64,000 nucleotides of DNA from Enhydrobacter aerosaccus (GCF_900167455.1 NZ_FUWJ01000001.1:1178001-1242000); one strand, 5' to 3'; shown: positions 8,284-17,213, numbered from the stretch's first letter. Numbers and translations: made by a program. Notes: generated by a model from the sequence alone, not told the origin.

Positions 8284-10101
8284 ATGTCTCACGGCAGGAT
8301 CACTGGCTACGCACTGCTCGCTCTCATCTTCGGCATTCTGGCCGCTTGCAGCGGAGCGATTCCCAACATTGCGGTCTCCCGTCGCCTTGCGGTCCGTTAT
8401 GTCGGCGCGCTGGATGCGGCGACGCCCATTCCGACCGTCATTCGCGATCGCGGCATCCACGTCCCCGATCCGGACGGAAATGTTCCGCTGCTCGAACAGC
8501 TGGAGGCCGAGCTTGCCCGAAGCGATCCCGATGGGCGGTTCGGGGGCATCACCTATGATCTGACAACAGGCAACGGGCTGCCGTCTGACTGGATCGTGCA
8601 AAGTCCCGATCGGTGGGGCCGCAAATCGAGCGATCTGCCGTTCTATCCACTCGACTGTCGGGATTGCGAACCGGATGTGCGATTGCCGCTATGCACGAGC
8701 GATGGGGACTGTCCGAATGGCGGGACATGCGGAACGATATGGCCGGCTCCAGGAATGCCGGGCAAGGCGATGCGCAAGGTGTGTATGGGGCACTCGGACA
8801 GGCTGATCGTGCGGGTGCACGATCTGATCGCCAGTGCCCGTGAACGTGTCGACCTCACCTTGCTGCAGCCGCCGCCGGACACCCGCTTCCTTGGAGCGAT
8901 ACGCGACGCGCTCGATTCGCTTGCGCGCAGCCATCGCCCCATCACGGCCCGATTTCTCGTCGGACAATACCCGCCGGGCGGAGTCGATGCCGCAGCGTTC
9001 CTGACGGCAGTGACCGAGGGCATCAAGGACATTGCCGGTTCGAGACTCTCGATCTCGGTGGCGGCGATGCGCTCCTGCATCGTGTTCGAGGATTGCGACA
9101 GCTATTCGTGGAACCATGCAAAGATCATCACCGTGGACGGCCGAGAGGCACTGGTCGGCGGCCACAATCTTTGGTCTCCCGACTACCTGATCGACAATCC
9201 TGTTCACGATCTGTCGATGGAAGTCGAAGGTCCCGCCGCGGCGAGCGCGGCGCACTTCGCCGACAGCCTGTGGGATTATGTGTGTGCCCGTCTCGATCGT
9301 GCGCCGGCGGTCGCTGTCGCCAGTCTGCCGGCTGGCGCGCAAAAGGCGATTGCCAGCTGCCTGCCAGTCCGGCCTTTGCCGCGGTCACCGCAAGTGAGGG
9401 ACGGGGTACAGGTTCTCGGGGTCGGCAGGCTCGCAGCCGGCATAACTACCGAGTTTGCCAATCAGAGCGAGCTGGCGCGCGATCTCATGCTCGGCGCGGC
9501 CCGGCACGACATCCGGATCGTCCAGCAGGATCTCGGCTTCACTCTCGGGCGCGCCGATACGTTGTTCCCGGACAGCAACATCGATCGACTGGTCGATTTC
9601 CTGTTTCGACGCCAGGGCGATATCTACATCGTCCTCTCGGATGTGGGCGCGACGGGAGACAGCGGCAGCAGTTATTCGAACGGCGTCAGCCTTGCCCAAC
9701 TCGCACAGCACTTGAGGGACAGCGTTCAGCAGCGCATCTACAGTCGCGATCCGCTGGCGCGTTACGAGATCCGCACGGGACCTGATCCCGTGAATGCGCT
9801 TCTGTGCAACAGGGTGCACATCGCCCCATTTCGTTTCGGTCCCGACGCCGAGTGGCCCGGCCCGCATCCGATCGCCAACCATGCCAAGTTCTGGATGGTC
9901 GACGACCGAACTTTCTATATCGGGTCGGACAACATGTATCCGGTCAACCTGCAGGAATACGGATACATCCTCGATGATCGTCAGGCGGCGCAGCAGCTCT
10001 TGGACGCCTACTGGAATCCGCTATGGGAATGGTCGAAGCGTGCCGCCGTATCCGGTCCGGAAGCGTCGAAATGCATCTTCCGCGACATTCCGAACCGGTG
10101 A
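8284..10101 (+). CDS. Phospholipase D-like lipoprotein with two HKD motifs and a Cys-rich insert
   Basis: 605 aa from ATG 8284; a GTG at 8257 with GGAGG upstream is an alternative start. The N-terminus is a lipoprotein signal (YALLALIFGILAAC, lipid Cys near residue 22). Two HxKxxxxD phospholipase D motifs are seen: HAKIITVD (His278, Lys280, Asp285) and HAKFWMVD (His533, Lys535, Asp540), each followed by a Gly-rich strand, so a complete bilobal PLD active site can form. Between the signal and the first lobe is a Cys-rich stretch with six Cys between residues 125 and 167. The protein should be membrane anchored and face the periplasm or surface. Substrate could be phospholipid or another phosphodiester. 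Confidence 0.85.
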   Translation: MSHGRITGYALLALIFGILAACSGAIPNIAVSRRLAVRYVGALDAATPIPTVIRDRGIHVPDPDGNVPLLEQLEAELARSDPDGRFGGITYDLTTGNGLPSDWIVQSPDRWGRKSSDLPFYPLDCRDCEPDVRLPLCTSDGDCPNGGTCGTIWPAPGMPGKAMRKVCMGHSDRLIVRVHDLIASARERVDLTLLQPPPDTRFLGAIRDALDSLARSHRPITARFLVGQYPPGGVDAAAFLTAVTEGIKDIAGSRLSISVAAMRSCIVFEDCDSYSWNHAKIITVDGREALVGGHNLWSPDYLIDNPVHDLSMEVEGPAAASAAHFADSLWDYVCARLDRAPAVAVASLPAGAQKAIASCLPVRPLPRSPQVRDGVQVLGVGRLAAGITTEFANQSELARDLMLGAARHDIRIVQQDLGFTLGRADTLFPDSNIDRLVDFLFRRQGDIYIVLSDVGATGDSGSSYSNGVSLAQLAQHLRDSVQQRIYSRDPLARYEIRTGPDPVNALLCNRVHIAPFRFGPDAEWPGPHPIANHAKFWMVDDRTFYIGSDNMYPVNLQEYGYILDDRQAAQQLLDAYWNPLWEWSKRAAVSGPEASKCIFRDIPNR

Positions 10102-10116
10102 TTGAGCAGCGATCGA

Positions 10117-11523
10117 TCAGGGGCGGACGGGATCGATCGGTTTGACCACGCCTTCCGCCGCTTCGATGATCTCCCCGGCGTCGAGGCAGAGGTCCTCGCG
10201 ATTGCGCATCGACATGATCTGCACGCCTGTCCGGAGCTTGCCGTGACGGCCAACCGGAACCGCAAGACCCGGCAGGCCAAGCAAGGGGGCGAGCAGGGCA
10301 GGCCGCATGGAGTCGAGCACGTCCTTTTGGCCGTCGACGGTAATGTCGGCCACCTGCTTGGGCGGCAGGTCGGCGAGGGTCGGCATGATCACCAGCGGCC
10401 ATTGCTGCATGAAAGACATCCAGCGGAACAGCAGCCCCTCGCGTTCGCTGAGAGCGCCCACGTAGGTCGCGAGGTCGACGGGCTTGTACACTTCGAGCCA
10501 GGCTCGCATCGCCGCGATACCGTCTGGATCTCCCATCTTCTGCATCTGCGGCCACAGTCCACCGAACACATCCGTGACGCAGATCATGTGCCAGAGGTCG
10601 ACACCACGCTCGAGGTCGGGCGGCATGATCTCCTCGACCACATAACCTGCCCCCTGGAGATGCTTGCCGGCCTGACGAACCGCCGCCGCCTGTGCGGGGT
10701 GCGTCTTCGAGCCGGGAAATTCGGGGACGAGGGCGACCTTGATCGGCCGCGCCGGCGGCGGGCCCTGCATGGGCACGTCATTCCAGCGCCAGTCGCGGCG
10801 ATCGCCGCGGGCCATCACTTCGAGGGCGAGTCGGGCATCGCGGATCGTGCGCGTGTGAGGACCCTGGACGGCCATGAGCACGGCGCCAATGGGACGACCA
10901 ACGGCCGCCGCACTGGGGTTGAGCGAGGGAATGCGAGCGAAGCCCGTCCGCAGGCCGATGACGCCGTTGCAATAGGCCGGAATGCGCACCGAGCCGCCGA
11001 TGTCGTTGCCGTGGGCGATGGCACCGATGCCGGTGGCGGTCGCGGCGCCGGCGCCGCCGCTCGACCCACCCGGCGTCACACTGGCGTCGAGAGGATTGAG
11101 CGTCCGGCCGTGCAGGGCATTGTCGGTGAAGATGCGCATGGAGAAGGCCGGAGCGTTTGTCCGACCGATGATGATGGCGCCGGCATGCTTGAGATTGGCG
11201 ACGACGGCGCTGTCTTCCTTGGCGATGAAGTCCTTGAGCGGGATGACGCCGTTGTCCGTTGGCAGGCCGGCCTGGTCGACATTGATCTTGGTGGTCACGG
11301 GCACGCCATGCAGCGGCGGCAGGGCATGACCGCGTGCTCGGGCAGCATCGGCGGTTTCGGCCGTCGCCCGTGCCTCCTCCTCGAGCACGCGCACGACGGC
11401 ATTGATCGCTGGATTGACCTTGTGCAGGCGGCCTAGCACCGAATCCACAGCCTCTCGCGCCGAGGCTTGGCCAGTGCGGATGAGACGCGCCAGGTCCGTC
11501 GCGTCGAGTTGCCAAAGCTCCAT
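10117..11523 (-). CDS. Amidase-signature family hydrolase
   Basis: 468 aa from ATG 11523, preceded by GAGGAG. The amidase signature is intact: Lys79 in PVTTKINVDQ, cis-Ser154 in PGGSSGGAGA and nucleophile Ser178 in DIGGSVRIP. The N-terminal helix MELWQLDATDLARLIRTG is typical of the family. It hydrolyses a C-N amide bond of an unknown carboxamide in the cytosol. It lies 86 bp downstream of a LysR regulator on the same strand, which may control it. A second amidase-signature gene lies at about 26 kb. Confidence 0.9.
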   Translation of the reverse strand: MELWQLDATDLARLIRTGQASAREAVDSVLGRLHKVNPAINAVVRVLEEEARATAETADAARARGHALPPLHGVPVTTKINVDQAGLPTDNGVIPLKDFIAKEDSAVVANLKHAGAIIIGRTNAPAFSMRIFTDNALHGRTLNPLDASVTPGGSSGGAGAATATGIGAIAHGNDIGGSVRIPAYCNGVIGLRTGFARIPSLNPSAAAVGRPIGAVLMAVQGPHTRTIRDARLALEVMARGDRRDWRWNDVPMQGPPPARPIKVALVPEFPGSKTHPAQAAAVRQAGKHLQGAGYVVEEIMPPDLERGVDLWHMICVTDVFGGLWPQMQKMGDPDGIAAMRAWLEVYKPVDLATYVGALSEREGLLFRWMSFMQQWPLVIMPTLADLPPKQVADITVDGQKDVLDSMRPALLAPLLGLPGLAVPVGRHGKLRTGVQIMSMRNREDLCLDAGEIIEAAEGVVKPIDPVRP

Positions 11524-11609
11524 GTCGTACTCCTCAGTCTCACAACCGAGGACGAACAAGATCATATTGCGGGTTGGCTATGCCACAGCAATCGCCCTGT
11601 CGGTGCGGT

Positions 11610-12485
11610 TCAGATCGATTTCCGGGTAACGTGCTTGTGGAAAGCCCGAAGGGCCTGCGAACAGGTCATATCCCGACGGCGGACGAAGACGGTCTCCACA
11701 TGCGCCTCGACGACAGGCAGGCGTGTCACTGCAATTTGTCCGCCACGCCAGGCAGGGCCGATCAGGGATTTCGGCAACAGGGTGATGCCGAGCCCCGCGG
11801 CAACGGCGCCCAGGATCGCCTCGATCGTTCCGAATTCCAGTCGCCGCAATCCGACGATGCCGCGTCGGGCCAGCAACTCCTCGAGGCGCTGCCTGTAGGA
11901 GCAGCCGGCGCGAAGGATCACCAGACGCAGATCGGATCGATCAAGCAGATCGTGCATCGTCGGTTTGGGCGGCGCGGTGAGCAGAGCCAGTTCCTCGTCG
12001 AAGGCAGGCGTCGCAACGAGGGCCGGATGGGTAACGGGCCCGCACACGAAAGCGCCCTCCAGGGTTCGATCGAGAACCTGATCGATCATCTCGGCAGTCG
12101 TGCCGGTGCGCAGGATCATGTCGACCTGGGGATGGGATCTGGCGTAGGAGGCGAGCAGCGGCGAGAGGCGCAAGGCGGCGGTCGTCTCTAATGCGCCGAT
12201 GGCCAGCGGGCCTTGCGGCGCGCCATCGTCGCGAGCGGCGCGACGCGCCTCGGCGAGCAGGGTATCGAGCCGGGCGGCGTAGGGAAGAAGTCGCCTGCCT
12301 GCGGCGGTCGGCGTGGTGCCGGAGCGACGACGCTCGAGCAGCACCACGCCCAGATCGGTTTCCAGCCGTCGCACCCGCTGCGTCACGTTCGATTGAACCG
12401 TATTCAGTTCGCGCGCGGCGCGACCGATGCCGCCGGATTTGGCGACAGTGGCGAAAGTGGTGAGATCCCTGATATCCATAGCCAT
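11610..12485 (-). CDS. LysR-family transcriptional regulator
   Basis: 291 aa. N-terminal winged HTH at residues 1-62 (LTTFATVAKSGGIGRAARELN, then VQSNVTQRVRRLETDLG and LLERRR), followed by a LysR substrate-binding domain (GPLAIGALETTAALRLSPLL; AAGLGITLLPKSLI). It is transcribed divergently from the nitronate monooxygenase gene, 87 bp apart, a classic LysR arrangement, so that gene is the likely target; the amidase downstream on the same strand may be another. A second in-frame ATG is two codons on. One arm of the intergenic palindrome overlaps its start codon, suggesting autoregulation. Confidence 0.92.
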   Translation of the reverse strand: MAMDIRDLTTFATVAKSGGIGRAARELNTVQSNVTQRVRRLETDLGVVLLERRRSGTTPTAAGRRLLPYAARLDTLLAEARRAARDDGAPQGPLAIGALETTAALRLSPLLASYARSHPQVDMILRTGTTAEMIDQVLDRTLEGAFVCGPVTHPALVATPAFDEELALLTAPPKPTMHDLLDRSDLRLVILRAGCSYRQRLEELLARRGIVGLRRLEFGTIEAILGAVAAGLGITLLPKSLIGPAWRGGQIAVTRLPVVEAHVETVFVRRRDMTCSQALRAFHKHVTRKSI

Positions 12486-12543
12486 CTCGTTTCCAGATGA
12501 GAGTGATCATTATAAATCACTGAACGAGATGGAAAACAGTGAT
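12483..12543. promoter_or_regulatory. Candidate LysR operator between lysR and nitronate monooxygenase
   Basis: Two nested inverted repeats lie in the divergent promoter region: an outer pair CATCTCGTT / AACGAGATG (12483-12491 and 12523-12531) and an inner pair AGTGAT / ATCACT (12502-12507 and 12516-12521) separated by CATTATAA. A third AGTGAT half-site is at 12538-12543. LysR regulators bind paired sites in such regions; the AT-rich centre could also hold a -10 element. Assignment is by position and symmetry. Confidence 0.5.
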
Positions 12544-12572
12544 TAGAGTCTGGAGCACAGAAGGAGGATCCG

Positions 12573-13649
12573 ATGAAGTGGCACGACCGTCGCCTGCTCG
12601 ACCTGTTCGAAATCGAACATCCCATCCTTCAGGCCCCCATGGCTGGCGTCAGTTCACCGCAGATGGCGATCGCGGCGTCCGAAGCGGGCGGGCTGGGCTC
12701 GATCGCCGCCGCGATGCTCACGCCGGAAACGCTGCGGTCGGAACTTCAACTGGTGCAGCAGGCGACCGGGCGTTCGATCAACTTGAATTTCTTCGCCCAT
12801 AAGTCGCCGGCGGCGGATGCGGATCGCGAAGGCCGCTGGCGCGAGCGCCTGTCGCCTTACTATCGCGAGCTTGGCCTCCCGCCGGATGCCAGTGCCGGAG
12901 GACCGGTGCGCGCGCCTTTCAACTCCGCCCAGTGCGACGTGCTTCTGGAATACCGGCCGAAGGTCGTGAGCTTTCACTTCGGCATGCCCGACAGCGCCCT
13001 GGTGGAGAAACTCAAGGCAGCGCGAATCATCGTGATCAGCTCGGCGACGAGTGCCGAGGAGGCGCGCTGGCTCGAGCAGCAGGGCTGCGATGCGATCATC
13101 GCCCAAGGTGCCGAAGCGGGCGGCCATCGCGGCATGTTCCTGAACGACGATATTGCGCGACAGGCCGGAACGATGGCACTCGTGCCGCAGGTGGTGGATG
13201 CCGTGAAGGTACCGGTGATCGCAGCCGGCGGCATCGGCGATGGACGTGGCATTGCGGCGGCCCTGGCGCTTGGCGCCGCGGGCGTCCAGATCGGGACGGC
13301 GTTCCTGCTGACGCCGGAGGCCAAGACGGCTCCGCTCCATCGGGCAGCGTTGAAGCAGGCGGACGACAACAGCACGACGCTTACCAACCTGTTTACCGGC
13401 CGTCCGGCGCGCTCGATCGTCAATCGCTACATCCGCGAGGTCGGCCCGATGAATCCCGATGCGCCGGCCTTTCCTCTCGCGGCGGGAGCGTCCTATCCGC
13501 TACGCGCAGCCAGCGAGCCGAAGGGATCGAGCGATTTCATGCCGCTCTGGAGCGGCCAGGCGCCGACATTCGCCCGCGAGATGCCGACGGCCGCGCTGAT
13601 GGCGAGGTTCGTCGAGGAGACGACGGCTGCGGTCGGACGTTTCCGTTAG
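12573..13649 (+). CDS. Nitronate monooxygenase (2-nitropropane dioxygenase family)
   Basis: 358 aa FMN-dependent TIM barrel. N-terminal HPILQAPMAG and SEAGGLGSIAAAMLT, the catalytic His185 in QGAEAGGHRGMF, and the FMN phosphate region VIAAGGIGDGRGIAAALALGAAGVQIG are diagnostic. It oxidises alkyl nitronates (for example propionate 3-nitronate) to carbonyl compounds and nitrite, a detoxification role. A strong AAGGAGG ribosome site precedes ATG 12573. It is divergent from, and probably controlled by, the adjacent LysR gene. The final 4 bp overlap the end of convergent cutA. Confidence 0.93.
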   Translation: MKWHDRRLLDLFEIEHPILQAPMAGVSSPQMAIAASEAGGLGSIAAAMLTPETLRSELQLVQQATGRSINLNFFAHKSPAADADREGRWRERLSPYYRELGLPPDASAGGPVRAPFNSAQCDVLLEYRPKVVSFHFGMPDSALVEKLKAARIIVISSATSAEEARWLEQQGCDAIIAQGAEAGGHRGMFLNDDIARQAGTMALVPQVVDAVKVPVIAAGGIGDGRGIAAALALGAAGVQIGTAFLLTPEAKTAPLHRAALKQADDNSTTLTNLFTGRPARSIVNRYIREVGPMNPDAPAFPLAAGASYPLRAASEPKGSSDFMPLWSGQAPTFAREMPTAALMARFVEETTAAVGRFR

Positions 13650-13957
13650 CGCGTGCTGCTCTCGATCCAGTCGGCATAAGGGGCGCTGACGCGCTCGAAG
13701 GCGAAGGCATGGATCGCGGGCAGCTCATACGAATGGAGGCCCCGGATCGCGCTTTCGACGGCGTCGTATTGCTCGGCTGTCGTCTTGAAGAGCAGGCGGT
13801 ATTCCTTGCCGTGCTCGATCCGGCCTTTCCAGGCATAGACGCTCTCGATCCTGGAAATCTGGGCACAGGCCGCGAGCTTGGCCTCGACCAGGGCGCGGGC
13901 CATGGTGCGGGCTTCCTTCTTGCTTCCTACCGTGGTGACGACGGCGATCGCGGTCAT
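13646..13957 (-). CDS. cutA: CutA divalent-cation tolerance protein
   Basis: 103 aa, the usual CutA1 size. The sequence shows the trimeric ferredoxin-like fold signatures: VVTTVGSKKEARTMARALVE, KLAACAQI, SVYAWKGRIEHGKEYRLLFKT and HSYELPAI. The family is linked to copper and divalent cation tolerance in enterics, with a still debated molecular role. It is the last gene of a minus-strand series GFA, Rieske oxygenase, GS-like ligase, cutA, starting 9 bp after the GS-like gene; GAGGG precedes the ATG. Confidence 0.95.
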   Translation of the reverse strand: MTAIAVVTTVGSKKEARTMARALVEAKLAACAQISRIESVYAWKGRIEHGKEYRLLFKTTAEQYDAVESAIRGLHSYELPAIHAFAFERVSAPYADWIESSTR

Positions 13958-13966
13958 GCGGTCCCT

Positions 13967-15397
13967 CTAGAATGTCGAAAAATACTCGCGCTGCTCCCAG
14001 TCGGTGACTTCCAGGTTGAAGCGATCGATCTCGGCTTGCTTCAGCTTCAGATAGTAGTCGATGAAGAAGTCACCGAGACCCGAACGCAGCACCGTATTCG
14101 CGCGCAAGGCATCGAGCGCCTCGTCGAGGGTCCGCGGCAGCAGAGTGGCCTTTGCCTCGTAGGGAGTGTCCGCGGACGGACCGGGATCGGCCTTGCGTTT
14201 CAGCCCATCCAGTCCGCAGACGATCTGGCTCGCCATGTAGAGATAGGGATTGGCAGCAGGTTCCCCGACGCGATTTTCGAGGTGAGTGCTGGCATCGCCA
14301 GGGCCACCAAGGACGCGGACCATGACGCCGCGATTGTCGCGTCCCCAGATGGCGCGATCCGGCGCCAGCGAGAAGGGGCGGTAGCGCTTGTAGCCGTTCA
14401 GGGTTGGCGTGCTGAACGCCGTGGCGGCCTGGGCGTTGATCAGCAACCCGGCCATGTAGTGCTTGCCCACGGCGGACAGCGGTTGCTGCGGATCGGCGAA
14501 GGCGTTGATCCCGCTCTTTCTGTCCTTGAGGGACTGATGCAGGTGCCAGCCGCTCGACATCACATTGGCGAGCTTGGGGCGACACATGAAGGTGGCGTGG
14601 TAGCCATGGCGTGCCGCCACCTGTTTGGCGGCACTGCGGAACAGGATCATGGCATCGGCGGGCTCCATCCCGATGCCTGCGCGAAAGGTGAATTCGACCT
14701 GACTCGGCCCGAACTCGACCTCGATCGAGCGCAGCGGCAGGCCGAGATCGGCCACGTTGGCGCGCAGGATCTCCAGGATAGGATCCATGGCGTCATACCG
14801 CTGTTCGGTCAGGTATTGATAACCCTGATTCAGCAACGAGACGTCAGGCGCTTCTCCAGGCTGTCCAGCATCGGTCGGTCCCAGCCGAGACTTTTCGAGC
14901 TTGAAGAGATGGAACTCGACCTCGAGACCGGCGCAGAAGTCGTAACCGGCATCTGCGAGGGCCGAAAGGGTTTGGCGATAGAGGTGCCGCGTGCTGAGGG
15001 GCATCGGCCGCCCATCGGCGAAGACGATGTCGCAGAGCATCCAACCCGTATGGGGGGCCCAGGGCAGCACGCGGAACGTGCTGGGATCGGGCAGCATCAT
15101 CACATCGGCAGCGCCTTCCAGCTCCTTCATGCCGAACCCGCCGCCGGCCTGCCAGACCGGGAACACAGTGCGGTGCGCTGTATCCTTGAGCAGCATGGTG
15201 GTGGTGAAGCCCACCCCGGCGGTCATCGCCGCGACAGCTTCCGGCGCCACCAGAGTCTTGCCTCTCAGCAAGCCGTGCTGGTCGGCGAAGGAGAGGCGAA
15301 CGACGGTTATCCCATCCGCCTGAATGCGGCGTTCGACGTCACGCGCGACCGCCTCGTGGTCCTTGTTCCAAAGACCAGCCTTCTCGGCAAGACTCAT
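13967..15397 (-). CDS. Glutamine synthetase-family ligase (gamma-glutamyl-amine synthetase-like)
   Basis: 476 aa. Recognisable GS elements: DFCAGLEVEFHLFKLE (metal Glu), VEFGPSQVEFTFRAG, SSGWHLHQSL (ATP/metal His), NGYKRYRPFSLAPDRAIWGRDNRG, and LENRVGEPAANPYLYMASQI. The divergence from GlnA motifs (SGWHLHQ rather than GSGMHVHQ) and the catabolic neighbours point to a GS-like ligase that attaches glutamate to an amine, as in IpuC, PuuA or the aniline enzyme AtdA1. It begins 30 bp after the Rieske oxygenase gene in the same transcription unit. Amine substrate unknown. Confidence 0.87.
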   Translation of the reverse strand: MSLAEKAGLWNKDHEAVARDVERRIQADGITVVRLSFADQHGLLRGKTLVAPEAVAAMTAGVGFTTTMLLKDTAHRTVFPVWQAGGGFGMKELEGAADVMMLPDPSTFRVLPWAPHTGWMLCDIVFADGRPMPLSTRHLYRQTLSALADAGYDFCAGLEVEFHLFKLEKSRLGPTDAGQPGEAPDVSLLNQGYQYLTEQRYDAMDPILEILRANVADLGLPLRSIEVEFGPSQVEFTFRAGIGMEPADAMILFRSAAKQVAARHGYHATFMCRPKLANVMSSGWHLHQSLKDRKSGINAFADPQQPLSAVGKHYMAGLLINAQAATAFSTPTLNGYKRYRPFSLAPDRAIWGRDNRGVMVRVLGGPGDASTHLENRVGEPAANPYLYMASQIVCGLDGLKRKADPGPSADTPYEAKATLLPRTLDEALDALRANTVLRSGLGDFFIDYYLKLKQAEIDRFNLEVTDWEQREYFSTF

Positions 15398-15427
15398 AGG
15401 CCGATAGCTCCACGCATATCCATCGAA

Positions 15428-16759
15428 TCAGGCGACCCGCGGCGGCGGCGTCTGTGCGGCCCAGCTCGACGCGGTGCGCCGGCGGGCATCGACATCCTTC
15501 CAGTAGGATTGCCAGTCCTGCGTCGGACCCATGCCGTCGATGGCGATCGGCCCGCGGATCGTGGCGGCTCGCTGCGCGTCGAGCCACATCGGTGGTTTCT
15601 CGCCGTTGGCGACCTGGCCAATGGCCGACAGCAGCAGCCGACGATAGGCAACGATGGCCTTGTCGCTGTAGCCCAGATGTTCACGCGTGCGATCCTGGAT
15701 GCGGCCCTGACTCTCGACCGCCCACTGGTCGTGGACGTTGATGTCGAATCCCATGCCGGTATAGGTCTGCGTCGCCTGCTCGGCGACATTGTAGCCGTAC
15801 TGGTTGTGTCGGCCGATATGGGGGCGATAATCGGGCAGCTCATAGAGTTTCAATCGCTGCTCGCGCATCTGCGCATGGTCGACCGGCTTTCCGAAGCTCG
15901 TGAAGATGGCGTACCAGTAGCAGGATGTATCGTCGATCGGCACGTGCCACTGCGTAATCGTCATCTCCGAGCTCATCGGGATCACGAAGGCGTAGGGGAA
16001 CACCAGGTTGGTCACCCGCACATGGGTGTGCTTGTCATTGAGCTTGCGCAGCGCGAACAGGCGCAGGCCGTAGTCGGTGCCTTCGACATCGATCTGCGGT
16101 CGCGTGTACTCGCGCAACAGTCGCGTCATCGGGATATCTGAATCCGAGGAGGCGGCGCGGAACTGCTTGCCGTAGGCGGCCGAGGTATCCTCGTCCTCGT
16201 AGAAGCGATGCAGGTAGGAGGCGTGGGCCGGATCGATGCCCACCTCCAGCGCCTGCAGCCAATTGCATTCGATCAGCCCCTTGAACGCGAAGGCATGTGT
16301 GCTCGGCGCGAGAAAGCAGTCGAAGTCGGGAAAGGCCGGTGCCTCGCCGTCGCCCAGATAGGCGAAGACGATGCCGTTCTTGACCATGACAGGATAGGAG
16401 CGCTGGCGCACCCGCTGGCACAGCACACTGCCCTCGGGCTCGGCTGGCGTCTCCAGGCACTTGCCGTCGACATCGAACAGCCAGCCATGGAACAGGCAGC
16501 GCAGGCCGCCATTCTCCAGTCGGCCGAAGGCGAGGTCGGCACCCCGATGCGGACAGTCGCGGTCGAGCAGTCCATATCGACCGCGCTCGTCGCGGAACAA
16601 CACAAAATCCTGTCCCAGAACCCGCACCGCCTTGGCCGGCCGTTCCGCCGGCAGTTCGTCTGTCAGGGCGACAGGATGCCAGTAGTGACGCATCAGGGCG
16701 CCGCATTTGGTGCCGGGGCCGATCCGCGTGATCAGCTCGTTCTGCTCGGGACTCATCAT
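15428..16759 (-). CDS. Rieske [2Fe-2S] non-heme iron oxygenase, alpha subunit
   Basis: 443 aa from ATG 16759 (MMSPEQNELITRIG). The Rieske cluster ligands are Cys69/His71 (DCPHRG) and Cys88/His91 (CLFHGW). The mononuclear iron site follows as EVGIDPAHASYLHRF, containing the D-x2-H-x4-H pattern. The size and layout resemble vanillate O-demethylase/phthalate dioxygenase-type monomeric-gene oxygenases. No ferredoxin or reductase gene is adjacent, so electron partners are encoded elsewhere. It sits between a GFA gene and a GS-like ligase, hinting at oxidation of an amine or aromatic that is also gamma-glutamylated. The open frame upstream of the chosen start overlaps GFA and is not supported. Confidence 0.9.
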   Translation of the reverse strand: MMSPEQNELITRIGPGTKCGALMRHYWHPVALTDELPAERPAKAVRVLGQDFVLFRDERGRYGLLDRDCPHRGADLAFGRLENGGLRCLFHGWLFDVDGKCLETPAEPEGSVLCQRVRQRSYPVMVKNGIVFAYLGDGEAPAFPDFDCFLAPSTHAFAFKGLIECNWLQALEVGIDPAHASYLHRFYEDEDTSAAYGKQFRAASSDSDIPMTRLLREYTRPQIDVEGTDYGLRLFALRKLNDKHTHVRVTNLVFPYAFVIPMSSEMTITQWHVPIDDTSCYWYAIFTSFGKPVDHAQMREQRLKLYELPDYRPHIGRHNQYGYNVAEQATQTYTGMGFDINVHDQWAVESQGRIQDRTREHLGYSDKAIVAYRRLLLSAIGQVANGEKPPMWLDAQRAATIRGPIAIDGMGPTQDWQSYWKDVDARRRTASSWAAQTPPPRVA

Positions 16760-16790
16760 GGCAAAAGTTTCGCCCAAAGCGACGGGGCTG

Positions 16791-17213
16791 TCACGAGGCG
16801 TGCTCTGCGAACTGGGGCAGGTCGTCCGTGATGGTAAACCACGGCGCCTTGGAGCCGACGAAGATGTGCTTGCTGGGGCGGATGGTCGGCGTATCGACCA
16901 GGGTCCCCAGGGGCACATGGACGAATCGGCCCTCGCGGACCAGCGAGTAGAGGAGGGAGCCGCAGGTCCGGCAATGGGTGTCGTTGGCCTCGGCATCGCC
17001 ATAGACGAGCAGGTGGTCCTCCCCTTGGGTCAGGGAGAACTTTGCGCGTTCGATACCGGCGAAGGGCTTGAAGGCCGACCCGGTCGTCCGGCGGCAATTC
17101 GAGCAATGGCAGTTCATGGCGTAGCGGAACGCGTCCGACACCGTGTAGCGGACCGCACCGCAGAAGCACCGTCCGGTCAGCATCCGAGGCTGCGTTTCCG
17201 GGAAGGTCGGCAT
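16791..17213 (-). CDS. GFA-family zinc protein
   Basis: 140 aa from ATG 17213, preceded by AAGGAG. Zinc-binding Cys motifs of the GFA (glutathione-dependent formaldehyde-activating) family are complete: RCFCGAVRYTV (Cys16, Cys18), NCHCSNCRRTTG (Cys35, Cys37, Cys40) and CRTCGSLLY. Most relatives are not proven formaldehyde-activating enzymes, and their reaction is uncertain. Being the first gene of the Rieske/GS-like unit, it may deal with an aldehyde released by demethylation or dealkylation (inference). Confidence 0.9.
   Translation of the reverse strand: MPTFPETQPRMLTGRCFCGAVRYTVSDAFRYAMNCHCSNCRRTTGSAFKPFAGIERAKFSLTQGEDHLLVYGDAEANDTHCRTCGSLLYSLVREGRFVHVPLGTLVDTPTIRPSKHIFVGSKAPWFTITDDLPQFAEHAS

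Noticed and set aside
12932..16141. 1069-codon open frame on the plus strand
   Set aside because: It runs through nitronate monooxygenase in another frame and antisense to cutA, the GS-like ligase and the Rieske gene. Its translation is Arg/Gly/His-rich without any motif, as expected for a shadow frame in high-GC DNA.
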